Positions 10,565-23,001 of a stretch of 64,000 nucleotides of DNA are shown here, piece by piece. The notes below the pieces were generated by a model that was not told where the DNA came from, made no database searches, and saw nothing but the letters and a program-made list of their open reading frames with translations. The stretch comes from Chrysomallon squamiferum (Eukaryota; Mollusca; Gastropoda; Neomphalida; Peltospiridae). Both the position numbers and the translations under genes were made by a program. The first letter of the stretch is position 1. Each line of letters opens with the position of its first letter. The DNA is taken from contig CM022677.1 of assembly GCA_012295275.1 (NCBI GenBank), positions 10,218,351-10,282,350 of the forward strand, read 5' to 3'.

Positions 10565-11968
10565 TTACTTGGTGTTAGGCAGACGAATAAATTGAAAACG
10601 CTTCAGCACCAGATTTTCTATTCTACTTCCCTTTCTTTCTTTCTTACTTTATTTATTATTTACCAAAAAAACCAACAACTGACATATATATTTCACAACA
10701 AAATGGGAGAGCTAATCAGTATATTCTATTGGAGTTTTCTGTCCTGTCAAAAGGCGCATTTGCTGTTGGCATATTTCAAAGTCAACTTGCTGGTATTTCC
10801 AACGTTTTGATGCCAACCTTCCACCAGCTCTTAACTGTAAAATTGTAACTTCAACAAAGGCCTGCTATCTTAATTATATCTATACATTTAAAAATCGTCT
10901 TCAGTTTCGAATGCCAACACTCAAAATGATTCGTGGTTCTAACAAACTTTTTCGCCTGGAAATTCAATCCACTGATCGGTGAATAGTATGCAAACCTTAA
11001 AACAGATTGTAGCGACTGAAGCGTTCAGCCATATCACTTAATCTCTCACTAATCCCTATAAATCCCTAGACCCTGATACTATAAATATATAATAAAAAAA
11101 AAATTGTTTAATTTATGCGTGAAAAACAATATAATAACTAAAATAAGCGCGTAGTTCACACACCAAAGTAGAATTTGCTCGATGTAGATCACTAGATCGT
11201 GTAGATCACACGCCAAAGTAGCACCGAATTATATTTATCTTTTTCCAGCACTGGGTCTCTGGTTTGTTGAGGTAACGATAAAGATGGACTATGAAGTCAT
11301 GGACTGCAGCAAGAATAATAACGACAGTAAATAAATAAATCAATAAATAAATCTAGTAAATTTCGAAATATACTCGTCTTTTTGACGATCATCTTGAGAC
11401 AGTGGACTGAACATGAACACAATCACGACGGAGTTCATCGAATAACCGCGGACCTGTGTATGTAAGTGGAACCTGTCTGTACGTTGTCACTGTAATACAT
11501 TAGTGCGAATGTAACACTTACCCAGCCTCCCTGTTTACTAAGCCATTCCACTAAATGCAGAGATACAAACTTCCCCACGCATTCTATGATGTCATCAAGA
11601 AATTCGGAGTGACCCTGCTGGACGCACTCTTCAGCGAAAGAGGAAGAAATGGCAAACATCGATACAACTTTCCCCCACGTAATGCTGTCACGAAACAAAA
11701 TTTCAAGAACAGAACTCAGTGAACTTTTAACGAGCGTCGATGATTTCATCGTAGTAGAGATCTTTCGAGAGACGTCATTGTAGACGTTGGGATAAAGTTT
11801 TTCGAGGACGTATCCTGCTTGTATAAAATACTGAGAATATTCGTCATAACCCGCTTTTGTATAATGCTTTTTCTTTCGCCTAGAAATCTTTTTTATCAAT
11901 AGTTTGTGTAGGATGTAATCTTCACATATCACTTTGGCTACTTCAGCGAACTCGTTTTCTGAAGCCAT
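10146..11968 (-). CDS. Bok-like Bcl-2 family apoptosis regulator, 2 exons, complete
   Basis: Minus strand: exon 1 is complement(11522-11968), 149 codons, and exon 2 is complement(10146-10259), 37 codons plus stop, joined at a phase-0 GTAAGT/CAG intron of about 1.26 kb. The 186-residue product has a Bok-like N-terminal helix (VICEDYILHKLL), BH1 (SITWGKVVSMFA, residues 95-106) and BH2 (WLSKQGGW, 142-149), with the intron directly after the BH2 tryptophan, the family's conserved position. It ends in a hydrophobic tail anchor (KVAVVVGVSALFMVLL, about 163-178). PNVYNDVSRKI and ITWGKVVS match vertebrate BOK best, better than BAK or BCL2. Odd: at the BH3 position the usual Gly-Asp is Gly-Tyr (QAGYVLEKLYP). 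Expected site is the outer mitochondrial or ER membrane. BOK-like is firm at family level; pro- or anti-apoptotic action cannot be read from sequence. Confidence 0.88.
10260..11521 (-). other. Intron of the Bcl-2-like gene
   Basis: Contains an (AT)n tract at 10531-10561 and about 500 bases (10700-11060) of less biased sequence that could be an old dispersed repeat but that I cannot classify. A short direct repeat, CACACCAAAGTAGAA and CACGCCAAAGTAGCA, lies near 11160-11225. No coding signal was found. Confidence 0.5.
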
Positions 11969-13333
11969 TTTACTTCATTTTACTTACTGTTATAAAATCT
12001 TAACAGTATTTGCTTTTAACCAAATACTGACGTTTATCTTGAAACTGAGGTGATATATAACAGTACATTATATTGAAATAATATATCAACAAAATGACGT
12101 AATAATAACAAGAGAACATGAAGCATATATATAGTGATATCCCAAACAGTAAATATCTGCCTGAATTGTAAACTATGAAATGTATGTGAACATGTGAGAA
12201 CTTGTGTTACTGAAATGCACTTAATCCTGTCAGCTGTCAGATACAGAGTATAGTAAACTAATTAATTCTCAACCAAGGTTTATTTTAAAATAACAGAGAC
12301 GGTCATCAGAGTACAGACAAAAGTATTGTAACACCAGTGACATTAAGTATTCTGAAAAAAAGAAAAAGAAGGCAACAAGAACCAAACACTATCAAAATAA
12401 ACCCCCATAAAAATACTTCTGTTTTTTTCAACAGAAGAGGAACCTCTCGTTAATGAAATTCATTAAATTATGAATCGGACAAAATCATACTGCTCTGTTT
12501 GCTTTTAAAACAGACTGACAGATAAACACACATAGACACACAAACATTTTAGCTGTAAAACAGCAGATTGTAATGTAGTAATAAATATCCCCATATTATA
12601 AGGTTTTAAAAGTTACTTCATAAATTTACCAGATTATAATGATTGTATTTCAGGTTGGAACTATTATTATAGAAAGGGTTGGCACTAGTCAGTTAATTTA
12701 CATTTTACAATGAAATAAGTTTAGGTGCAGAAACAATAATTTGTCTTTGAGTTATTAATCATGATCGTATATCACACAGAGTTAAAAAAAAAAAAAAAAA
12801 AAACACCTATATAAATAAATATTCACTAAATAGTTACAAAAGAATGTAAAGCTTTAAAACTTCAAGCATTATCAATAAGCTTTAGAGATAAAATATGTTT
12901 ACAAAGCCATAAATTATGAAAGCTGTTAACGTAAGCCTTACGTAAGATATTGGCTGAACGAAATCCTCTGTTTTTATATAGAAACAAATTCTGTTAATAA
13001 TTACTTATTACAAGTTTGTTTTAAACAAATATATAAAAATAAATAAATAAACAAAGAATGAAACATGCGAAGAATAGGAAAAGCAAAAAAAAAAATAAAT
13101 AAAAATAAATAGTGAGTTTTCTGTATCATCGCACACGTTACAGTTAGCTCCAGTGTTTTATTTTTGAGAGAATGACTGTTTCATTCATGTTCAGTCATTT
13201 GCTGTTAGATCTGACTACACACATACACAGACAGAACACAAAACAAACTAAATTAAAAAAAAAATAATAATAATAAATAAATAAATAAATAAAACAGACA
13301 TATAAAATCAGGGTTCGAAATTCGTATGAAATG

Positions 13334-13364
<31 letters not shown>

Positions 13365-14520
13365 GCCACTATCTAATGACTATTCTCTTTGTTTTTCTTC
13401 TTCTTTTTTTTAAATTCAAATTTATGTTTGGTAGCCAAAACAAAAATTATTAATATTTCAGCTTTTAAATGAAGGAAAACGTGTACTTGATCATTAACTT
13501 TTGAAGTAAGATTAAAAATATGCTTCGAATAGTCACTTATGCAAATATAACCAAAATATGTGATTCTGAAAGTTTTTGTCGAACGCTTTTTAACCTACCA
13601 ATCAAACAAATCAGTTCGAAGAGAACAAATCGGAACGTGTCGAAGCAGACGACGGTAGCTAAGACGGCATTCGGGAAGGTTCGGATTTGTCCGCGTATTC
13701 GGCCGAGATGATCCGAATGGTCACTATCAAGTTTACGATGCTGTGTAAGCGAGGTCCACGGTTTTGCTTATCAAGACTAAGTTAACTAACTACAAAATTA
13801 TTGTCAATAAAATTACTGAAATAAATACATAAATATTTATTTCTACTGTTATAACTGCAGGAACTTTGTTTTGTCAGTTAAAAATAATTTTAATTTTTTT
13901 TTTTTTTTTCAGTAATATGGGATTTCTATAAAAAATTTATATATATATAAAGAAGTTATCTTGCATCCGTTTTTAATGTGAGAAAAAATACAAAATAGTT
14001 ATTTATTAGAAATTTATGTAAAAAATTTAATAATAAAAATCTTAACTTTAGAAAAAATAAATAAAGATTTTTTTTGTAATTTTTTTTATTTATTTACACA
14101 TTTCTAATTATTATTATTTACAGGTTTAGTTACATGTATGTATATTCACTTTTTCTTGATGTTGATGATTGTGATGTATTTTCAGTGGTTGCTATATATT
14201 TTTGTATTATTAATTTTTCCCTATTTCACAAACAGTTTGCATGCAACTTGCATTTAAAAAAGGAACAAGAACATTAATTACATTTGCAGATGATATAACC
14301 AACAAAAGATAAAAACACAATTGTTGATTTTGGAATAAATTGTTATTTTTGCATTTTAATGATCATTCCTTTCAAGCATGTAAATACTGATCTGGGGTCG
14401 CATACAGCTTGTTTGTTGTTGCTACTTTTACCTGTTACATAAACTCATTAGGTGTACTAACACTGATTCCTTACATGATTTCACAATTCTAATTTTGAAA
14501 TCCTGATTCTTATGTCTGTT
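11969..14520. other. Intergenic between the Bcl-2-like gene and the helicase pseudogene
   Basis: Mostly AT-rich unique sequence with homopolymer A tracts at about 12784-12803 and 13332-13360, and ATAA-type repeats at 13262-13296. A CG-richer patch at 13610-13740 carries an inverted CATTCGG/CCGAATG pair near 13664 and 13713 and may be an old promoter or transposon remnant. Near 14257-14306 a short stretch (GTR then ITFAD) weakly resembles an upstream DDX52 exon. No intact gene is visible. Confidence 0.4.
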
Positions 14521-15212
14521 TTGACGGCTTGTGCTCCTACAGATTCATGTAAAACTGCAGCTTTCATTATTTCACTTCTCCATCATCTCAAAAAACCAGG
14601 CAACCTCAGATTCCAAGCTCTCATCCTGGCACCCTTCTGAGAATTAGCAAGACAGGTTAGAAACCTCAGATTTCAAATTTACTTGGTGACGGTATTGTAT
14701 ATGCCCTATCCTTACAACAAAAAAAACAAAAAAAAACAAAAAAAAAAAAAAATATAAAAATATAAAATTCGCTTCTTTATCTGGATTGAATACTTAAAGT
14801 ATCCATTTAATTCATGGATTGTTTCTGAGTAAATGAAAATGTCTGGTTCTCATTTTTGTAATATTTTGATTATCTTTAGTTTCTAAAATCAAACTCCCTC
14901 TGTCTTGTTAATCCATGATGCCTGCAGTTTCTCTTTTCTGACTACCAGTCAGTACTTTCTGAACTGGGTTCCTTTAAAAATTTAACAACCAGAGAATTTA
15001 AATGGCTTTCAGCGAGGCATGTTTCAGGTTTCATTACAAAGAAAAAAACTATTACAAAGGTTGGCCCAAAAGGTAAAAACAAATACAGTGAGCATTTTAG
15101 AATTTCTTCTTATTAAATAACTTATTAATTTGATATAAATATATTTCCTTTAACAAAAATTAAGCATGTCTTTGCTTTTAAATTGTTTGGTAAGGGTTTT
15201 TAATAACCAAAA

Positions 15213-15216
<4 letters not shown>

Positions 15217-15258
<42 letters not shown>

Positions 15259-18200
15259 TTTACAGTCATTTCATTAAATAAAATAATTATAAAAATAAAA
15301 TAAAAATATGCTTTCTCTTTTCAGGTATTCTGGCTACCACTCCAAATAGACTGGTTTTCTTACTTAAACAGTCTCCACCAGTAGTAAATCTCAGCAGGTA
15401 ACTTTTACATATTTTACTAGTTTTATATTTTCAGTAATAAAATAAATCATAACTTTATTACAAAAATATTGTTACTGAATCACTATATTTAAATTAAAAT
15501 TAAAACTTAAAATGATACATAGTCTGAATTTTTGTAGTTCAGAGCCAAAATACTTATTTTTATATTTATTACAAAAACATTGTTATTGAATCATTATATT
15601 TAATTTTAAAGAATAGAGATGGTCTGCACTTTAATCATTATTTCATCACCTTTTAGAATGAACAGTTATTACATTATTACATTATTATATAATTTTTATT
15701 TACAGTATTGAGTGGCTGGTACAGGATGAGACAGACAAATTATTTGAAGAAGGCAAAACTGGATTCAGAGATCAGGTGAGATATATTTTTTATTTGGTGA
15801 ATTTGTTGTTAATAGATTTTATATTGTTAACAAAGTTTTGAAATTAATTTTTTTTAAATTCATCAATTTTTAATTAATTTTGTTTTGTTTTAATAGTATT
15901 ATTTTATATTTTTTTAATTATTGACTGTTGCTTTCTATTAATAGTTATCTGAATAGGTGTAAATATTTGTTAAAATTCAGGGTCTTTGTTACAAATAATT
16001 ATATTATAACAAACTGAATTAAATTTTTCTTGGACTTTGCCAAAGACATTTTCCTGATAACCAATATCTAAACTACATAATATATTTACTCTTCATAATA
16101 TAATGATGATGATGATGACTACGATTATTATTAGTGTTATTGTTCCAAATGTAGGACATTAAGTTGTACGAAAAAAACAGTTCAAACTCTTTCAATAAGA
16201 TCTGGTTAAATGTAATTTCACAGTCTAATGTTGTTGTTGTTTTTGTAGTTAGCAGAAATCTACACAGTGTGTGACTCAGATGAGCTCTGTTCAGAGGGGT
16301 CGCCAGCCTTTTTACTGGGTGTCGCGAGATTGTTCTTGAGAGAGGGTGTGTTTTAGCTTTTTTTCAACTTGACTTGAAAAAACTTATAGACAGGTTTGGG
16401 ACCCATCATAGTGAATGTAGATTCCTTTTGTACTTCGGTTGATGAAAATATAGTAACTCTAGACATTATTGAATCAATAAATGGGGGTCATCAGTTATAT
16501 TGAGTTACTAATAAGGGGTCACAGTTAGAAAAAGGTTGAAAACCAGTGCTTTAGATTACAATGTTAAAAGAAATAAAACATTAAATTGTATTATAATAAT
16601 AATCATAATTAAAAAAATAAAATCTTTCCACTTAAAAGAATAAAAAAATAAGATTATAAGTTTCATATTTTCAGGATGCTTAAAAGGTTTTAAAACAAGT
16701 TTAAAATGTTCAGGGAATACAGCTGCCTGAGTTAATATTTGTTCAGTTCAATGTATTTTTGTTTATTAAAAGAAGGATATAGTAAAGATATATTATCAAA
16801 TTCTTTTATTTTTTATTAATATTTTTATTTTATTTATTTTTAATTTAATTTTTATTATTATTATTTTATTTAGTATGAAAAGAAATGAGTAGTATTTTGT
16901 CTGTTTTAATTTTTTTTTAATTTATATTTTTTATAGATATTAAACAATACAGAACTGATTAAAATTTGTATTTTTCATATTAAATTCATAATTATTAGTT
17001 GGCATTTTCATGAAAATGTATATATAAATTTAAAATATTTGTGTTATAATTATTTATTTATTTATTTATTTATATATTTTTTTCTGATGCTTAATATCTG
17101 TAAAAAAAAATACTGAACATTAATGTCACTATAAATTAATCTGGTTTTAAATTTTATAGTAGTTTTTAAAACAGGATGATTGTTAAAATCAGATTTAATA
17201 ATGTATATAATTTTTTTTTATAACTGATTATAAATGAATTAGAACTACTGTTATTTACTTATGCTTTTTTAATTCATTACATTTTCATTCTTTTTAATGT
17301 TGCAAATTTGTTTCTTTCTGCTTGCATACTAGTTAAATTAATTTAAATAATTTCAGTGAGATGACATAGTGAAAAGTTTCTGATATGGAAACATTTGGGT
17401 GTTAATCTGCACAAAATTGATGGGAAGAGGAATTACTTCAAGGGAGTTAATCTAGTATTAATTTTTACTTTCTACATAGGAATCTATCAGTTACAGAACT
17501 GTAAGAAAATATTTTAATTTGATACAGTTAAAGACACACATCATTTTTATTTTATTTTTGTATTATTATTATTATGATTATTATTATTATTATTATTATT
17601 ATTATAATTTTTTTTCATCTAAAAATAATATTAGATATCTGTTATAAATGATATACAATTTTTTTTTATTAAATACTTTATTATTTTATTTGATTTTTAT
17701 TATTCATCTCTTTATTTATTTACATTTTTTAAATTTGTTTTTTCCTTTAATACGTAAATATAATATTAAATGATAATTATAAATTTTATTTTATTAGAAG
17801 GTAAATTGTAAAGATACATCTTTTTATTTTATTTATTTTTATTACTTATTTAAATTTTTTTAATTTAATATTTTTTCTCTTTAATATGTGAGAGATTATA
17901 TAAATATATTAAATGATAATTATAAATTTTGTTTTTATTTTATTAAATGATTTAAGAGTTTTAGAGTTTCTTTATTTTCTAGAGACTGTTTTAATTGTAT
18001 TATAAAATCCATTTTTATAGTCATATTTTTAATTAATTAATTTATTTATTATTATTTTTTAATTTATTTATTCCTTATTATTACTTTTTTTTTAGATAGG
18101 ACAGTTCATGCTGGAAGGATGGGAAAAGCAATTACTTTCTTCACAGAGGATGCAATAAATCTCAGAAAGTAACCAAACTTTAATAACAGTAATAAATTTA

Positions 18201-18300
18201 TATTTTACTTATTTTTATTTTATTACAGTTATTATTATTATTATTATTATTATTTTTTTTTTTTTTTTTTAATTATTCACCTTTAAATCTGCTCTTCTTT
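15217..18300 (+). repeat. ATT and T-rich microsatellites within the pseudogene introns
   Basis: ATT runs lie at 15217-15256, about 17562-17607 and 18231-18253, with TTTA runs near 17055-17075. The long interval 16560-18090, where the missing helicase core exons should be, is almost pure A/T and holds nothing codable. Confidence 0.7.
16287..16555. mobile_element. Possible hAT-type MITE inside the helicase pseudogene
   Basis: The left edge CAGAGGGGTCGCCAGCC followed by TTTTT and the right edge AAAAAGGTTGAAAACCAGTG resemble hAT terminal repeats (CAGTGGTT-CAACC-TTTTT type), and the interior repeats GGGGTC-like motifs. The homology to DDX52 stops at the left edge. No clear 8-base target duplication was found, so the call is tentative. 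Confidence 0.4.
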
Positions 18301-18953
18301 TATTTTTGATTTACAAGTAATAATTTGTTTTGTTTTTGTTACCCAAGCATAGCAACATGCTCCAAATCAAGCCATCAAGCAAGTAAGAGTTATTTCTCAA
18401 TATTGGATTTTTAGATATTGTTTAGTTGGTTTATGATTCAAAACATTTAGGGGATTTGTAATTTATATTATATTTGTTAACAGCAGTAACTGCACTTGTA
18501 ATAGATGTACAATAACCAAATTATTGAATTAAGATAAAATAAGAGTTAAATCATTTTCAATAATTTTGATTTATATAATAAAAGTATTAATTGAAAAGCC
18601 TAAATTTTTTGTTTAAAACCTAACACTTTTTATTATAAACATTATTATTCTTGTTATTATTTTTTTGTGCAATTTAGATATGTATTTATTAATTATTAAT
18701 ATTATTATTATTATTATCATTAAAGTGAATTTTTTAGCTGTATTTTGTATTTTTATTTTTCAGAAAAATAATTAAAGATGTAAAAAGAAAATGCATATTT
18801 CAGAAATGAAACATGAAACTAAATGAACATTTTGAAGAAATGTTCACCAGAAATAAAAACTTTGTCAAACAACCAACAAGAAAAGAGCAAACAAAAGAAA
18901 ATACAAACAAACATGAAAAGCAAAGACAGTCAGAAAAAATAAAGAAATCATGA

Positions 18954-20791
18954 CAATAGGGTTTATTTTACTGAATTTTTTTTTTTAATAAATACATATT
19001 TGTCAGTTTTGTAAATTAGAAAATCTTTTTGGCAGTTTGAAAATCAATAATATTTTCATCAAGTTTTCCAGTTTATTTTAAATTTACAAAAAATAATAAT
19101 ATACAGCATAAAAATAAAATAAACAAAGTATTACATCCAGTAAAAAAACAAAACAAAGTAAATTAGAAAAAAAGTTTGTTGATATATTTATTATTTTTTG
19201 TCCAGAATACTGATGTTTGCTGGTGAACGTCCCATCATGTTTAAGTTTGTTCTGTCTCCATTATCTACATTGCAGAGATGGATGCTGCCTTCCACATTTT
19301 CCACATGCATGCATATATTTACATTTTCTGGGTGTGTAGCCATTTTTATTTGAAAATTTTTCATTTAAGCCATTAATGTCTGGTGCATGTGGTGTTTACA
19401 GTGTACTGGGCTAGTCAGTTAGAGTTAACTGTCTTTGGCCAAGCCCACCTGCTATGTACATTAACCATATAACTAGCTGCAGCTTCTGGCATTAAAAAGT
19501 ATTACAAATAATCTATAAAATATTATACAATACATTTTTACTGTGTCTACTCATTTAGGAAAACTTACCACTATGTCAGTTTTAATTATTTTATTTTCAA
19601 GTAAGTTTATTATTATTATTATTATTATTTAAATCATTAGAATAATAATAATTTTACTATCAAATAAATTAACATAACTTACAAAAATATGAAATAAGCA
19701 CTGTTACATCTGAGAAAGATTAAGAAAAAACCCATATATATGTATATAATAGACCTTTCAAATAGAAATAATAATAATAATGATAATAAATAACTGTAAT
19801 AATAATTACAATAATAATACCAATTTTGCTTTAAATTTTGGCAAAATAAATGTCATAAATATATATATTTTTTAAAATTACAAAATGTAATTATAAATAG
19901 ATATATAATTTGTATTATTATAAATATTTTTAGTGGTGAGACATTGAAAGTTTTAAAAATTTGATGAAGTTCAAAGAAGTGAAACGAAAATGTCAATATC
20001 AGCAACTTTACTGCAAAAACTACAAGTTTACACAAAATCTAAAAATATTTTAATAACTACAATTACCAAAATAATATAAAATAAATAATTTTAAAAACAT
20101 CTTAAAAATTAAATTAAATAAATTAAGTATGTAAATAAAATTTTAAAAACAATCTTAAAAAAATAAATTTCAGAAATGGCCAAGTTTTGGTTTATTTCTG
20201 AATACGACTATCATTTTCTGTTTATTTATTTAAAGCTTATTTCCTTGGGATGCATGATTCAAACTATTTTTCAAAATGTATTTTGCAACAGTCTTGCAAA
20301 TTATTTAAATTTCTACATTCATTATAATCTATGTGAATAAAATAGAAAAAATAAATAAATTAATTAAATAAAGTTAAAATTTAAATTTAAAAAACCCCCA
20401 AAACATCAAAAGTTGGATGTCAGTTCTAATATTATCATTTTATTCAGTATGCCCAGGCATTTCCAGCAAGGCACCAGTAGCCACTGTTCATGATAACATT
20501 AATCACAAGAAACGTTCCAAAACTATGTTTGACACCGACGTTTAGAATGGGATGTATGAGGTAGGGGAACAGACCGAGAAAGAAGACAAGCTTTCTCCGA
20601 CATTGTACAGGAAGAAAGAACAACACAACCTAATGGAATATTTCCTATTCCAGTTCCTAGAGATTCAGGTTATGCAATACAATGACCAGCTCAGCAGAGT
20701 ATTCGTGACTTGTTTCTGTCAGTTGCAGGTTCAGTTAATGCGTCTGGAAACTAGCAGATGAAAAAATTATATTTTATCAACATACAGCGAG

Positions 20792-20823
<32 letters not shown>

Positions 20824-21776
20824 TCTGTGTGTGCATGTGTACGTGTGAGTGTGTGTGTGTGTGTGAGCTGTGTGTGTGTGTGTGAGTTGTGTGTGTGTTT
20901 GTGTGTATGTGCATGTGTGTGGTAACCTCCCAGTAGTCACATTGTTTAACACACTATTAATATAATAAGTCACTGCAGTGTTACATAAAGCTTACATGAT
21001 GATGTTGGTCATTCTTCATCTGTGGAGAGTAAGTCTGGTGTGGTCTAAGACAAGGAGAGTTAAAAAGAACGTGTACACACACACGCACACACACAATTTT
21101 ATGATTGTGTGTTTTAAATTTTATTTAAACATACAGGCTGAAGTAAATAATGACTGTTTTGGTGCTTACAGAGTGGGTCATTTTTGTTGTTTTTTATTTG
21201 TTTTAGAAACAATATAACAAAAACAAAAATGAAACAAAAATTTGATTCAATTACGGTGATATATAAAGTGTATGAATAAAACGTAAATATGTAATCGTTT
21301 TATTTCAAATGCAGAACGTGTAAACAAAAATATTATTATTGTCTTTAGCGGCCACCATCGATGTATGTCCCCCATTGTTTTTCAGTGGATAAATCTCTTA
21401 GATTAGCGGACACCTATTGAACGCGAACTCGATATTTAAGATGGTGCCGCCCATTTCCTGCATTGCACTGCGCATATGCAGCGATTGATGTTTTTGTCGA
21501 ATAACCGCGAACTGCAGTCATAACTTTGGTAATCCAAAAAAAAAAAAAAAAAAAAAGAACCATCATTCCATGCGAGTTATATTTTATTAACACCACGTAT
21601 TAGTTTAGTTTTCTGGCAGAAAACATGGAACTGGCACACATCGGTGCGACGCAAAAACATTTTTGCTCGGGGCCACGGGGCACCACTCTATTTCATTTTT
21701 ATTTTTAATAATAAGGCAAAACTGTTTTAAACTATAATTCAGATGAAGATAAGCATATTTCTCAACAGTGACGGTT

Positions 21777-21826
<50 letters not shown>

Positions 21827-21910
21827 GCTTTTGTATGTACGTTTTTATTGAGTGTATTTTCTTGTTTTCGTATTACTTATTTACTTGATCGTTCTTTTTG
21901 TTTTTTAAAC

Positions 21911-21958
<48 letters not shown>

Positions 21959-22193
21959 TTGTTGGTGTTTTTTTATTTTTATGAGGGTATGTTTTTTTGT
22001 TGTTTTTTTTTAATTTTTTGTTAGCGTGTTTTCCTAAATTATTCAGTTTTAAATAATAAAGTGAGGAATTTTTGTGACAAAAACAGTTTTATTATCCCGG
22101 ATGTTATCACTCAAGTGACGGATCTGAATATAACAAGGATGTTGTAAATAATAAATAAAAGAACTGAACTCTTCGCATCTTCTAACACTAGCA
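18954..22193. other. Intergenic between helicase pseudogene and WAP gene
   Basis: Very AT-rich to about 20400. Unique, less AT-rich stretches occur at 19190-19500, 20430-20760 and 21330-21560. GT-rich microsatellites lie at 20791-20925 and 21781-21826 and an ATT run at 21911-21959. The 20440-20630 minus strand encodes a hydrophobic stretch described separately. I see no complete gene. Confidence 0.45.
20444..20600 (-). other. Possible terminal exon of an unidentified membrane protein
   Basis: On the minus strand an open stretch ends with the hydrophobic, non-repetitive sequence LVFFLGLFPYLIHPIL, then GTFLVINVIMNSGYW and a stop at 20444, followed directly by AATAAAA, a poly(A)-type hexamer. 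Composition is unlike the repeats around it. I found no upstream exon and no family match, and the acceptor is unclear, so this may be a relic or chance. Confidence 0.25.
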
Positions 22194-22487
22194 ATGAGTG
22201 TCTACGTTCTGATAACCCTCTGTTTCGTTCCTCTCTCAGGTACTCATTTATTTATTTATTTATTTATTTAATAAGTTTATTAATAACGTTTTTAGGTGGG
22301 TTTACATAAACATGCTAATACAAATGAATATGACACTGTTAAAACGTTATTAAATAATACAATATATATCTATATATATATATATATATATCTGTATTAA
22401 CAGAATGTTTTCTAGGTTGGTTGTTCAGTTATTACGTTACGTGATGATAATAACGATTTTATTTTCAAGTTTGTCTCAGTTACAATC

Positions 22488-22562
<75 letters not shown>

Positions 22563-22963
22563 ACATATCTTACTGCAAACTGAACTTTCATACAAAATAA
22601 GACGAGAGTATATGTGTCTACGTATTAATAGAATATTTTCTATTCTGGCTGTTCAGTTATTACGTTACGGATGCTAATAAAGATTTTGTTTTCAAGTTTG
22701 TATCGGTTACAACAACTGGGATCCATGTGGTCCGCCTCCTGGTATTATTCCAAGATGTGATTTCTTCCCTGAACTCAGATCAAAAGCTTTAGTAGACTGT
22801 CGAGCTACTGGCTGTCCGCCAGGTAGTTATATTCATCATTATCATAGTGAATCATAATTATCATTATTAATATTTAGTAATAGTACAATGTTTGTTTTAT
22901 TTGCTGATGTTCTTAATATCAGATGAAGATTATGCATATTATTATTATTATTATTATTATTAT

Positions 22964-23001
<38 letters not shown>

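Larger units (their letters stand above)
14521..18953 (+). pseudogene. DDX52: Degenerate DDX52/Rok1-type DEAD-box RNA helicase, introns retained
   Basis: Fragments in correct order and strand match DDX52, the nucleolar helicase of 40S ribosome assembly. 14521-14655 holds the Walker A region, where APTGSGKT has become APTDSCKT; motif Ia PTREL is PF-stop-EL, with TGA at 14638. About 14985-15072 covers ISEGTGFR and FGPK in different frames, so a frameshift separates them. 15325-15397 (ILATTPNRLVFLLKQSPP) and 15706-15775 ([20 protein letters not shown]) join in phase with good splice sites; motif II DESD is DETD. 16249 to about 16287 starts the next exon and then breaks. Exons for motifs III to V are absent. 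18096-18169 has motif VI GRTGRAG changed to RTVHAG, then GKAITFFTED. 18348 to about 18382 and 18764-18953 are the lysine-rich C-terminus, with an internal TGA at 18807. Retained introns indicate a gene duplicate, not a retrocopy. The loss is certain; duplicate versus only copy is not. Confidence 0.85.

Noticed and set aside
13300-13330. GGGTTCGAAAT resembling a tRNA T-loop
   Set aside because: No matching D arm, anticodon arm or acceptor stem nearby.
20767-20973. His/Thr-rich frame on the minus strand
   Set aside because: Translation of a GT/CA microsatellite.
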